Shown: positions 37,301 through 47,834 of the stretch, in pieces
Position numbering within the stretch: position 1 is the stretch's first letter
How the letters are laid out: each line of letters opens with the position of its first letter
NCBI RefSeq assembly: GCF_000006565.2
Contig: NC_031470.1
Location: 1,180,954-1,244,953, forward strand
DNA length: 64,000 bases
DNA from: Toxoplasma gondii ME49
Taxonomy: Eukaryota > Apicomplexa > Conoidasida > Eucoccidiorida > Sarcocystidae
Direction: 5' to 3'
Made by a program: the position numbers and the translations under genes
Notes under the pieces: model-generated
Databases searched by the model: none
The model's input: only the letters and a program-made list of their open reading frames with translations
What the model was told of the DNA's origin: nothing

Positions 37301-38259
37301 GGACAGGGGAACGCGGTATGTTGCTGGCTATTCTTCGCATCCGACCCAACCGTTTCGTGGCACGAGACGGCTGAGGCAAGAGGCAGAGTCCCGCTGCCTC
37401 CACTTGCGCACTTGGAGGCAGCAAGGACGGCTTCCGTCAACGCCACGAGGCGGTCGGTGTCTATACTCCAGTGCAGGCGACAGTGGACTCCACTGACGAC
37501 CTGGTTTTTGAGTCGCAGAACACTCTTTTGCTTCCTTCCAAGGAAGGCAGAGCCCCGAGCAACTCTCGAAGAACTGCCTTCACCACTGTTTTCCCTTTCT
37601 TCTCGCTGTCTCTCTCCACCGGGGTCTCCGCTCTCCGGCGCGGACACCGGAAGCAAATACCTCACCGTAAGAGACTGGCGACACGCATCCTTGTCTGCAT
37701 GCGACGCGGCTGGACTGGGCACCCAGGGATACTGGGAACGGGGAGAAAAGGCCGACGGCGAGGGAAGGGTCTTCACGAGGCACGAGAAAGCGGGCTGCCT
37801 CTCGGACGCCTTCCCGCCGCTTCCTCCACCGCGACTGCAAGGATCCACCGCGCCGCCGTAGATCGGCAGAGAAACAGCGAGAGCAGCAGAGGCCACTTGA
37901 GGAGGAGGGATTTGAGACGCAGAGATCGACGGCTGGCTACTCACGGCTTCCCGGACCTCTCCGCCTTTTTTAGGGCCTTCCTTCAGGCCTCCGGTGAGGG
38001 CGGCAGGCAAACGATCTTGCAGACTGGCCTCGAGCGATTCGCGCACAGCTGCCGTAGTTGCCGCCAGCTTCTCTTGTCGCGTCTGAATGCCAGGATCCGT
38101 GCATGACTGAAGCGAGAAAAGAAGAAGTTCATAGGAAATCTCTAGAGAACAGGGCGAAGAGATGCTCGCGCAGTCTCCAGACACTCTGACGTCGGCCACC
38201 TTCGCAGGCGGCTCGCCCCCAGGGGGTGGGCGGCACCTCAGCTGTTCTTCACTCTCCAT
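31344..38259 (-). CDS. FHA-domain coiled-coil protein
   Basis: Eight exons splice in frame: 38259-36732, 36270-35084, 34472-34418, 34249-34178, 33900-33860, 33442-33344, 32672-32355, 31964-31344, about 1,306 residues. FHA domains bind phosphothreonine peptides in signalling and DNA-repair complexes. Here the hallmarks are GRK at 241-243, SGVH at 256-259 and STNGTW at 478-483; the normal gap between the last two is about 20 residues but here is about 220, filled by a Ser/Gly/Ala-rich insert. The FHA fold runs on across intron 1 (LALSKQ, then YVPSEQPVAAFRWALSIKW). Residues about 868-1020 form a charged coiled coil (QKLVKEKRELEDEIQQLLVE, RREW-type heptads), encoded partly by exons of 55, 72, 41 and 99 bases. 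The C-terminus is low complexity. An upstream ATG overlaps the start out of frame. The partner and location in the cell are unknown. Confidence 0.85.
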
Positions 38260-39430
38260 TCATTCGTTCCTCGTTTTCGTCTGACACGCGGACTCGTCCC
38301 CAACTATGTCCAGGCTTGCACCCGAAAGAGTTGAAAAGCATGCGCGTAGGAAAAGTTTCGAGAGATGTGACGGTTTCTGCCTCCCAGTTCGAACTGTTAG
38401 GTCCTGTACACACCTAGACTCCACACAGACACCTCTTGCACGCGCGCCGTCTTGGACGTACAGAATAGTAATAAGAGGGAACGGACACGGGGGAATCGCT
38501 CCTTGTAAATCCGCTGTGGGTACGGAAACGATGAGCTGAAATCACCGAAGGCTCATTGTTCGCGGCCCCTGTTAGCGGTTCCGCTCACATTTGGAACTGC
38601 GTACTTGCTTCCCGCATTCCCAGTCACTCTCGACGCCTGAGCGTGGTAAATAACGGTCACCCTCTGGGACCTTTTGAGACTGGAGAGTTTTTTGAGTAGA
38701 AAAGGTAATTGAGTGTGTGCGAACCTCAAGTTCAGGCGCCATTTACGTCCACGTCAAAGGAAAGGCGAAGTCTGCGCACTGCGAAGATTGTTGCACTCCC
38801 TCAAAGAGGGATCCCAATAGGACACGAAAAAAATGGGTAACACCGCGAAGAAAGAACGAGACCTCCTTCCAAAGAAAGTGAAGGTAATACGTTTTTCTGC
38901 TGAGCAGCATCGATCTGGGCACACGTTCCATGTCAGAGTTGGGAGGCCAGGCATTCAGTATAGGAGATAATATGGGGCTGCGGCGCGCACCGCTAAAAGC
39001 GTCTAGGAGACGGAGATGGTACAACAAAGAAACTAAACAGGAAAATAGTAAGCAGGTGACTGCTTATCCAACGAACAGCTTAGCTAGGTGTCGCGGGCGA
39101 CGCCCGCAAGACGTAGCATATTGGTAGACGCTGCATCAAAAAAGACAGAGTGTGACGAGCGTGCCGCGACAGCAGAAGGAGATGGCTAACCGTCAGGAAA
39201 AAAAGGAAGTGTCTAGCTCTTGTCTGGCAGGGTGCTACTGATCCGAAGGAACTTCCATTTTCAACACATCTCCAGTTGTCTTCTAGTTGGATGAAGAAAA
39301 CGCGCAAAGATTTGCCAACGGCATGCGCTGCACACGCTGTGCCGGCAGCGACGCCTCCGAGAACGAAGCAATCCCGCGACACCCTGGGTCTGTTTGTGTC
39401 TATACAGAATCACCGGTGCACACTCTGTAA
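38260..39430. other. Region upstream of FHA gene, no gene seen
   Basis: Should contain the FHA gene promoter. AGCATGCGCG at about 38337-38346, roughly 80 bases upstream of that gene's ATG, contains the GCATGC core seen in many coccidian promoters. Minus-strand frames at 38743-39027 and 39080-39382 are open but hydrophobic and without supporting splice context. A small inverted repeat (GCGGGC-GAC-GCCCGC) lies near 39090 and an 11-bp direct repeat near 39427. Confidence 0.45.
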
Positions 39431-40159
39431 TCATGATGTAATCATGATGCTGTAGCCATTAATGCTTTCACATCCTATTGCGTTGCCCCAGCTTCTGGGT
39501 TCGGGAGCTGGGAGGCCAGGTGAAGTTGGAGTCCTTTTAGTACAAATAAGCGGTGAACGGAGTCCCGCAAGCTTCGACGCTATATTCAACGGGCAGCCTG
39601 ATTGAAACGTGCATTTCCGCAAGACTCTAGACTTGAGTGAGTAAGAGCTTGTAGACGTGTTGCATTGAAGGAAACGCATCAAACATTCATGTGTGTCCGA
39701 ATTGATCCTGAAGACTGCAGTGTAGTTCTCCACTGCATCTGCATTTTCTCGACAACGTCAACGTAGGAGACCGCCCGGAGGGTGTTGGGCTATAGAAAAA
39801 GTCCACAGTAGCGGTTTGAAAAGATCTCGAATGAAGCACTGGAGTATACTACTTGCAAATATAGGAAAGAAGAGAGTTGCGGGGACTTGGCAGAACTTTT
39901 TCGAACGCTAACCTGTCGTGAACAGTATTGCGGACACGATGCGCGATCGATTAAAGGCCTTCTCGGACAAAGCATCCATTACGACGACCTTCATGGCGAA
40001 AGGGTGAACACACACCCCGATACCGTGGCACTTACGAACCAGAATGTGTCTTAACGGTTCGAGCTCCCGCGTTCTTTTTGAGAATGCTATGAAAGACACG
40101 TAGATGCTCAGGATCAAGCAAAAAACGGACCGCATGCCACCTGTTCCTTCAGGCAGCAT
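39431..40159 (-). CDS. Candidate secreted Cys-containing small protein
   Basis: Two minus-strand exons fit together in phase: 40159-39913 and 39738-39431, giving 184 residues. The Met at residue 9 starts a good signal-peptide-like stretch (MRSVFCLILSIYVSFIAFSK), so the mature start may be there. The rest has cysteines at several places, including DTHECLMRFLQC, RKCTFQSGC and LICTK. I recognise no family; small secreted Cys-containing proteins are common in coccidians but the Cys pattern is not a clear SRS domain. The donor (ACAG then GTTAGC) is weak, the acceptor (GAAAATGCAG) lacks a good pyrimidine tract, and phase agreement alone has a one-in-three chance. Treat as a prediction. Confidence 0.3.
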
Positions 40160-40575
40160 TGACAGGAGCTTTCACTATCTTCAGAGACATCGCTAAGAAC
40201 ACATCAGTGGAAACCGAAACGAGGGGTGAGCATTCTCCTCACAATCGGTTGCTTTCAGTATGTCACTGCCGATGCAGCGCCCCATAGCAGGCTATACCCT
40301 ACAGGAATGCGATCGGTGAAGTGGATCCCGATTTTAGTGTTCACGCCAGTTCGTGAAATAAAAGGCTTTCTGTTTCGATGATATGTTTTAGACGAGATAT
40401 TTTTGTAGAAAATAGAAACGGGGCTTTCCGCCGTACGGAAAACAATCGAAACGACTGTTAGGCATGGCTACTGTGCTGGGTCTTTGGTGTCCGCCTTTAG
40501 AGAGCCATGCACCTTCCCCTAAAACGAAAGGTTTTGCATTCATGAAGAGAACCCCCTTCATTGTGGTAAATAAAG
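40160..40575. other. Gap between divergent candidate genes
   Basis: About 400 bases between two candidate genes on opposite strands. I see no coding signal, RNA gene or repeat in it. If both candidates are real it would be their shared promoter region. Confidence 0.4.
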
Positions 40576-41231
40576 ATGCATAGTGAAGCTTCGGCCGGGT
40601 GTATGTCTCGGTTTTTAATGAACGGTTGTTCACCAGGTGCCATTACTTGGCGCTGGCATCGTTTGAGTTACATCGATCACAATCCTGTGGCTAGGGCAAA
40701 GGCACCGTGCCATACCAGTTTGTCAAGCGTATCTTTCAGAAGCAAAAGCCAAGCTTGTTTCTTTAGTGGGACTTTGAAGTATGTGTTCGACATTTGCCAC
40801 TCGTATCACCCGGAGAGTTTTCTCCCCATTCGCACAATGTACCATCTTGTCTGAATAACATACCGTCTCTAAGACCACTATGCAAGCACTGTGCTCTCCC
40901 CAGGGAAGATGAATATATTCTTATTCAATATCTGGCTCAAGTTTGTAGTGGCACAGGGATATCTGGCAGGACTGCGGCGCTCCCCCAAAGCCTACTCAAA
41001 GGGAACATCCTCAAGAAAATCATGCTGTACTATAGCCCTGTAAAGGAGACAATTTTCGCCGTCAAACATGACGTCGAAGAGGTTCAACTGTGCAACGAAC
41101 AAAGCGCGAAAGACGGTATCGAAGTCATCCCGTGGGAGCGCTTGACCTTCAGGCCATTCTGTCTGCACGCAAAAAAGGCATTTTCCGCGGCGTGCCGCTC
41201 CCTCAAGCGGAGGGTCAGCTCGCTTCGGTAG
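40576..41231 (+). CDS. Candidate two-exon gene, 176 residues
   Basis: Exon 1 at 40576-40778 ends in a GTATGT donor and exon 2 at 40904-41231 starts after the acceptor GTGCTCTCCCCAG; the phases agree and the 125-base intron is of reasonable size. The join reads FFSGTLK then EDEYILIQYLAQV. Exon 2 has good codon choice and protein-like composition (NILKKIMLYYSPVKETIFAV, then EVIPWERLTFRPF) and ends in a basic tail, SLKRRVSSLR. Exon 1 is less convincing and may be replaced by a different 5' exon. No domain is recognised, so no function is given. The stop lies about 500 bases before the next plus-strand gene. Confidence 0.4.
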
Positions 41232-41738
41232 AGAACCACGGCAACCAAAATGGTGTTTAACCTGAATTTTCTAGCCACTGTCGAGAGGAACGTCGTCACA
41301 CAGGAAAGTCAATTGAAGACGCGGTAAAATCACCACGTCCAAGCATCGTGAACCGAAGCTGTGCCACTAGCAGTACGCGAACGACTCTGAGGCGTGCGAC
41401 GAACGCTGCGTCTCGATGCTCCCCTCACCAGCAGTGGTTGGCAAGCGGGTACACATAGCGCCACTTTTGCAGCCGTTGCGTCGCATGATCCTCGACCGTG
41501 GCGTAAACATGATTTGCAAACTTCAGCATTTGCAGAAGCGCGAGTGGAGGCCACGTGTAGTCGAAAAGTCATTGGCTGGTTCAAGCGCGAGTCCCGTTAG
41601 GTTGTTCGATTGACGCGTGGTCGCCGCCGCAGCTGCAGCCGCTATTTGCAGGTCAACGACGCCGTTAGGTTTTTGGTTATCTGCTGTTTTGAGTTTTTGT
41701 CGTTTGTGAGTTTCGTTTTTTCACTGGGGGTACGAACG
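41232..41738. other. Short intergenic gap
   Basis: About 500 bases between two plus-strand coding regions. It should hold the promoter and 5' untranslated region of the gene at 41739. The reading frame of that gene is open upstream to 41610 but has no ATG, so I do not extend the gene. No repeat or RNA gene is seen. Confidence 0.5.
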
Positions 41739-43571
41739 ATGGAGGGAGCAAAGAGAGATTCATCCGGAGGCATGTTCGAGACCAGTGTTCAACCACAGGA
41801 CACCCGCGAGATGGACGAAAACCTTCAAGAACGTAAAAATGTCTTTTCGGAAGGCGCGCCAGAGGAGGCATCCGATCAAGTGATGGCGCCACCTGTAAGG
41901 AGCAGACGCCGGAGTACGGTCCTTGGCCCGGAGAACGCTGGTCTCTACCTTGAGTTCGACGACGCGCAGGTGAGCTGGCGTCGTTGTTGGTGCTGTTATC
42001 ATTTGGGAGTGACATTCTGCACCAGGTGACTGCCCTCCCGTCGGCAACAACCTGGAATGTGTACGTGTGCAAGACGAGGCACTGCCTTTGCCGACCAAGA
42101 AACTAGTTAGTAGCCAGAGTCTAGGCTTGTGTGTTGATTTCGGGGCATTTGCTGAAGTGTCGTTGTGCAGCCATGTCATCACGCCGCTCCGCCCGTCTGT
42201 AGCTGAGAGCCCACTGACAATTCCGCGCTACGTATTCTCTGTTGTTCTTTTTCAGAAGAAGTGGATCGGCCAATGGCATTCTGGGGTACTAGAAGACGCT
42301 GTCGCTTTCATGCGCCCAACAGTGAAGGTTCCACAGTTTAAATACACGCAGGCGGAAAAGGTCGTTTTGAAAAGCGGGAAGGTTCCGATGAGAGATGTGA
42401 GTGGCGATGTCAATCAACTGGAGGCCAGCGTTCCTTGCCTCTCAGTTTGTGGAGCCAGTCGGATGCCCACGGTTGTTTGAACTGGACAGCAGAGCATGGA
42501 TGTTACAAAAGCAAACCGCGGATACAGTAGATGATCATGGTAGCTGTTCGGATCGCCTCGCACTTTGTTTGCTCTATTTCAGTGGTTTCACACTTTTGAG
42601 GACTAGCAGATGGGTAACTTTTAGCGGAGTGGCAATGCTGATAACACGGCCAAGGCAGCTACTTCCTCCGCTCCGTGGGACTGTACCGTAAACACGGACG
42701 TCATACCAAAGCAGTCACACGTTTACGTCTGATTCCGGATACAGGCGGTTCCTGGTGTGTGTAACTCTGTCACAGACAGGAGTCTTTAACCGCGCAGCTC
42801 TCATCCGACGGTGTGTGGATTTCAGGAACGGAAAGATTTTTTAGAGGGTCTCTGCTTGTTTGTCAAGCTGGCGAAAGAATATAGAGGCGACATCTTGATT
42901 ATTTCGAAAGCTGATCTGGATGAAAGAGATGTCATGCTACTGGGTTTGACCGACGGCCAGGAGGTATGTGTTGACTTATTCTAACATTTTGAGACGACAT
43001 GGAAGGATACCAGAAACAGCTAGTACGCCTTGGATTGTTGTATAGTTATCTCACGGTTTTGTGTGTATCTCCATAATTTCACGTCGCGCACACTAACTAA
43101 GAACCGCCTGCGCATGCACCCGTTTTGACACAGAAGCCTCTAGATGGAAGCCGCGTAGTGGTGGTACGTCCGTCCAGAAAAGCTCCAGTACATGTCGCAG
43201 CATGCCCTTTCTCCGACTCCTTCCATTGTTTTTGGTCATCGCATCGCTTGGCAATACTGGGACACTAATATATATGGTTGTGGCGGGGTGTGGCTTCCAA
43301 TTTCTTTGAAGATTGCGCCGACCCAAGTCCCACGCGGTGTTCCGAGGCGTGTAGCAGCTGTTTTTAGGACGAGTGATGCTATATGTGTGTCATTTTCCAG
43401 ATAAGAAGTTACAACACCGAGGATGTTTTCTGTTCGGCGAAAGATCTGGTGGCTGTGGCAGTTGTGCCAACTTCGTCGATATCTTTCAAGGCAAAAACTA
43501 TGGATGTGCCCATTTTTGTTGGAATTGCTGAGCGAGAGGGAGGTTTTGCAGTCAGCTTTGCAAATCGTTAG
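41739..43571 (+). CDS. Conserved-looking hypothetical protein, 226 residues
   Basis: Four exons (41739-41969, 42256-42396, 42826-42963, 43401-43571) of 77, 47, 46 and 56 codons join with good donors (GTGAGC, GTGAGT, GTATGT) and pyrimidine-rich acceptors ending TTTTTCAG, GGATTTCAG and TTTTCCAG. All three introns are phase 0. The first 60 residues are acidic and low complexity; from residue 65 the protein looks globular and mixed alpha/beta (GLYLEFDDAQKKWIGQWHSG, DILIISKADLDERDVMLLGL, DLVAVAVVPTSSISF, then VPIFVGIAEREGGFAVSF). There is no signal peptide or membrane segment. I do not recognise the family and give no function. The start is the only in-frame ATG before the globular part. Gene structure is well supported even though identity is unknown. 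Confidence 0.75.
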
Positions 43572-44912
43572 ACCCAAATCTAACTCTGATGAGTTTTGTA
43601 CACAGCAGTTTCCATTCTGGCCTTCCGTAACTCCAGAGACGGGATGGGCCTACCCGTTAGACGTGGAGAAATAAGAGTGTTATTCTGTAACTTTTTGCGC
43701 CGACGTACCGTCAAGTTTCTGAGCCTCTATGCGCATTCCTTTGTTCTCGATGTTGCGGAGCTGCGACTTCGCAGCAGATTCGCTTTTAAGCAGCGTCCCT
43801 GTACTAACTTCGCTTGCCACACAACGTGGTTAACGTTTTGCAGCAGTAACTGTCCTTCTGGAGTTCATGCCAGCTACCTGCTACGGGTATCTTACGTGTG
43901 CTGGAATTACTACGCGCTTGTACTTGGAATCCTGCCATGCCAAAGCTTGTGCACAGCAAACATCTGAAGGACCGGAAGTGGAATTGAATGACCGGTGTTG
44001 TGAGAGAGGAATAAGGAGTATGATTGTGGCTGATTGCCCGTTCGCAACATAGGTTCCTTTTGGTTGTCAGTCAGATAGGGTGGTTACGAAGCAATTCCTA
44101 GATGGTAGCCAACATCCTTCTAGACGCATACGACCATGTATTTGCGACAAGATGGAACAAGAGTAACACGCTATTCTCGAACGCGGCCGTTAACATGGTC
44201 CAAAAGAAAAAAACTGGCTGAATTGAGTTTTTCGTTTTTGCTGTTGTTCGCACCTGCTTAGGCACATAGAGGATCTCCACTATCACTAGTCTTACGTGTA
44301 TATAGCTGCTAGCTCCTTCCCTTCTCTGAATACCGAAAATGCGTTGCTTTGCCTCGGTTATCTAGACACTGTAACACATAATAGGTTGCTGTGTACCTCC
44401 GGCATGGAGCGCCTCTATTGTTCTGGCACTCAATACCACAAACTCTCATTCATCCAGCCTCATGGATGCTAGGGTTACTTAGATATTTGTCGCTGGTGAG
44501 GGATGAAACGCACACAATAGGCTTCACTTAAAATCAAAGCGTAGTATGCGGACAGTAGACGCGAGAGGACAGGGCGATTCAGCGCATGCAGGAACAATGC
44601 TTCTACGCTGTAGTGGATTCTATGGTGATGCGCACCACTGTGACGACTCCGTTCTCAAACAAAGGTGATCCACCATAAAAGCCCATCACAAGTGTCTCTT
44701 AATCATACTCTATAGGGGGTTCTAGTGCACCCAACGACGGCTGACTGCTTGCATGCGGTACGTGCCATCGCTTCCTCACGGGGCTGGTGGCGTTTTCGTC
44801 TCTTTTGCCCCGTTCTGTTTTTCTTTCGGTCCATTTTCTCTTGTGAGTGCGTAGTAGAAAGCTGGTGCTTCTGTAAGTTCCTTCCTCGGCTCTCCTGGAT
44901 GAGCACTCCCGA
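43572..44912. other. Intergenic region, no gene seen
   Basis: About 1.3 kb of non-coding, relatively A+T-rich DNA between two plus-strand coding regions. It should include the 3' untranslated region of the 226-residue protein gene and the promoter of the gene at 44913. A TGCATGC site near its right end is listed separately. Confidence 0.5.
44750..44756. promoter_or_regulatory. TGCATGC promoter-type motif
   Basis: The palindromic heptamer TGCATGC is reported as an over-represented cis element upstream of Toxoplasma genes. This copy lies 157-163 bases upstream of the candidate gene starting at 44913, a typical distance. Other copies occur within genes and introns in this window, so a single copy is weak evidence. 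Confidence 0.35.
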
Positions 44913-46269
44913 ATGCCTGCCAAGCCAATCGCCACCGTGCAACCGATGCCGGCTGCTCGCGTTTTTTTCGATTTGCGGAGGGTGTCCTCCATCTGTGCGC
45001 TGCCGCCCCCGTCGAAGAGTATCGCTGGGTTCGTCGCAGTGTCGAACCAGGCTCTCTCAACTCGGGAAACTCCTTCAGTCACACTCTGCCCCCTCCCGTC
45101 GTTCGGACAGCCTCTTCTATGCCGAGATGTGCCTGCAGAAGAGGCACCCGGCGTGAATTGTCTCACTCGTCGGCAAGAAAAGTGTGTATTCGGTTCACGG
45201 AGGCGACCCTCAGGATACTTCTCTCTGCCTATTTCAGATGATACTGTTCCAAAGCACAGCAGGATCTCCTGCCGTCAACTTCCTGCCCCACGGACACTCG
45301 AGACTGTGAATCGGACCCCAGCCTCGCAGTGCGGCTCCCGTGATGAGTCAGAGTTAACAGAACAGAGCGAAGGAGATTCGATGTGTCGACTGAGGAGGAC
45401 GCATAAAAGTAGGACCGCGCTAATTACCACTTGTTCAACAGAGACTAGTGGAGCTGTCGATGCAAACGTTTTGTGTCGAGAAAAGCCAACGACTTGTTGC
45501 TCGAAAGTCGAAGACAGGAGTCAGACAAATATTTCGCAGTTTTTTCTGACATCTTGGCTCCGTTTGTCACCGGTACTGCTCGCCGGACACAAACACTCCG
45601 AATCCGTGCTGCAGCAGTTCTATAACCGCTTACCTGTGAGGAAGCGATTTCTGAAGGCAATTCGCAAAGGTGAGCGTCGGCGGAAGTTTCGCAAGAAACG
45701 AAATGCACTTTTAACATGCCGTTGTTACCCCCAGTGTATCGGAGTGTGCACATAAACAGTGTGAACACCGAGGTGTCGTTAGACAATCTTCTCGTAGTCT
45801 AGGTATTTCAAATCGGTATCGTATTGTGCATGGGGGGTTTCAGTCCATCGGTCGGCATGCATGCACCGCGTTTCTCACATAGAATGCACTTCACTCCTGT
45901 TGCGTTTTTTTCTCGCCGTGCCCCATCTACTTGGGTCGTTACACTTGTCCAACGCTCGAGCGAGTGCGCTCCTCAGAGACTGTCATGTGAAGGATATGGT
46001 AGTATCAGTGGAACTTTTCCGTACAGTGATCCGCTGGTTGTCGAACAGAGTCAAAGACCTCCCAGCGGAAGGCGACACCTATGCGTTGATATGCAGGAAC
46101 GCTTATCTGGGACAAGGGCCAGGTGAAGATTCCTCCAATTGCGATGCAGGGCTACGGCCTTCCTAACAAACTGGTTCTCCCGCATCAGAAGGAGTTCAAT
46201 AACAAACTGCCTAAATTTAAGGGAAAGATCAACCAGCTCAAGGCAACCAGGATCTGGTTCCAGGACTAG
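44913..46269 (+). CDS. Candidate two-exon gene, 309 residues, unknown
   Basis: Exon 1 (44913-45669, donor AAAG then GTGAGC) and exon 2 (46097-46269, acceptor GATATGCAG) agree in phase. The join produces FYNRLPVRKRFLKAIRK, then GTLIWDKGQVKIPPIAMQGY, and the chain ends KLPKFKGKINQLKATRIWFQ-Asp. Exon 2 codon choice is strongly coding (AAG, CAG, GAC, CTG, GTG dominate). The C-terminal 80 residues are basic and look globular. The N-terminus (MPAKPIATVQPMPAARVFFD) lacks acidic residues at first and could be a mitochondrial targeting sequence, which with the basic core suggests a divergent organellar ribosomal or RNA-binding protein; that is inference. Residues 30-220 are Ser/Thr/Arg-rich low complexity and may contain an unrecognised intron, for example with an acceptor at CTGCTGCAG just before CAGTTCTATAAC. 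Confidence 0.5.
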
Positions 46270-47762
46270 CGCCTTCGGTGTGTCCTTTTGACATCCGATC
46301 GACCGATGATAGTGCACCTGTCCCAGTGAACTCGGTGTGTCTCACGTTAGCCGCTCACGTCTGCCTGTCCCTTGTGCAACCTTGACATTGGCGATACGCG
46401 TTAAAAAACGCAGCTGTCGTTGTTGTCCTGAGAGAAAGCTCTTTTTCTCTAGAAGATTTCCCTGTCCGGGTTTGCGGAAAAGGTGTCGAAAATCTCTCCA
46501 ACGAAACCCCTGTACTCCATTGATAGGAATCAATCTTCATTCTGCCATTGTTTCTCTTTACTCACTGCGAGAGGTAAAAGTATGAAACCGTCGTTTATGT
46601 GTGCCCGAGAGACTTGCGCTAGCCGTGTCGCCAAAATGAAAGTAGTCTGTGCCGACAATTCGTTCACATGTTGCACATGCCGATTCAGTCTGCACTGACA
46701 CATTCGCGGGACACGTTCGGCGTTCTTGTTGAAGCTCTGCGTTATCGGCCGAACACAGTAGCAGACGTTTCCGAGTAGAGCTTTATGCCAGACTTATAGA
46801 CAAATTTAACCGTTTTACTATTCACTGAGTTTCGAGTCAGCGAGGTGTACCGCAAACACAGCAAAAGCGGGATTACACAAGCTATCACGATACAGTTACA
46901 CACTGCAAAAGAAAATGGACCCTATAGGGCAACTGACCAGCTCATAAGCGACTTGGACTCAAGCATATGCTTTCCTGAATAAGGAAAGATGTAGCATTTT
47001 GCGAATGACATGACAAAATTGGATTGCAAATGCCTAGTGCTGCAAAAATGTCAGTGTCTTTGCGTACAAGTCTAAGGCGACCACACAAGCTCATGCAGTC
47101 AAATAAGCGACATCTGAATACAGCGACTACTGATGCAAAGCCTAGCATTTGCAGCACAGGACGCGACGAGCGCTCCAGTTAACTGTTCTATGTGCTTGCG
47201 GACCGAGCTGACAAAGGGAACTCTGACCCAAGGAACCAGGTGTTTTGTCACGATTTGTTGATAGCGCTCAGGACTACCCGTCTAAATACGTGCTTTTTCC
47301 CTCCGAACGAGTGTTTCTTCGCGAACTATTCAGGAGAACCTTCGGGTTTCGTGAATGTAATGAGGCAAAGGAGTTGCTTGACTGACTAGAATATCTCGAC
47401 CCTTGACCTGCCGCGTTAAGTGAGACGCGAGTGTGTAAGAGACAACACTAGCAAAGGGAAGCTGGTTGTCGATCCTACGATTTTCTTTGACACATCTGGA
47501 ACTCTGCTGTCCAAATACTTTTTCGCTGCAGGGACACATATTTATGCCGCCGAAAATCTGCGCTGTTATAATCCTGACGGAGAACGTGTGCAAACATACA
47601 CGAAGTCGATGCTAATTGCTCATGTGGCAGGAAACAGCCTCTAAATGTGGAAACTCGTTCGTCGAGAGAAGTATCACAGCCACCAATGAAGGTAGAAACA
47701 ATGGAAAAGGCAGGTGGATGTAAACGACAGAGCGACCGAAAAAGTTGTGCTCCTAAATGAGA
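46270..47762. other. Intergenic region, no gene seen
   Basis: Between the candidate gene and the tRNA. Open frames are short. One plus-strand frame ending at 47644 is somewhat protein-like but has no start or splice partner. The pol III termination signal of the tRNA gene lies at 47739-47743. I see no repeat or other RNA gene. Confidence 0.45.
47739..47743 (-). terminator. RNA polymerase III terminator for tRNA-Thr
   Basis: A run of five A on the plus strand is a T5 tract on the transcribed minus strand, 20 bases past the tRNA 3' end. Four or more T residues are the standard pol III stop signal. Confidence 0.7.
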
Positions 47763-47834
47763 GCCACCTGTGGGAATCGAACCCACGACCTTTTGATTAC
47801 GAATCAAATGCACTACCAACTATGCTAAGGTGGC
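47763..47834 (-). tRNA. tRNA-Thr (anticodon CGT)
   Basis: A 72-base cloverleaf folds on the minus strand. The acceptor stem GCCACCT/AGGTGGC pairs perfectly in seven positions; the D stem GCAT/GTGC has one T-G pair; the anticodon stem TTTGA/TCAAA encloses loop TTCGTAA, so the anticodon is CGT, reading ACG threonine codons. The T arm is GTGGG-TTCGATT-CCCAC. Internal promoter boxes match consensus: A box TAGCATAGTTGG and B box GGTTCGATTCC. There is no intron. CCA is not encoded, as expected for a nuclear gene. It stands alone with no neighbouring tRNA. Confidence 0.97.

Noticed and set aside
47420..47644. Plus-strand 74-codon frame with protein-like composition
   Set aside because: No credible acceptor or upstream exon, modest codon bias, and a competing open frame on the other strand. 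Evidence is too weak to call a gene.
38260..47762. Nuclear insertions of mitochondrial DNA in the A+T-richer part
   Set aside because: Such insertions are common in Toxoplasma, but I could recognise no cytochrome b or cytochrome oxidase fragment by eye. A search against the mitochondrial sequence blocks would decide.
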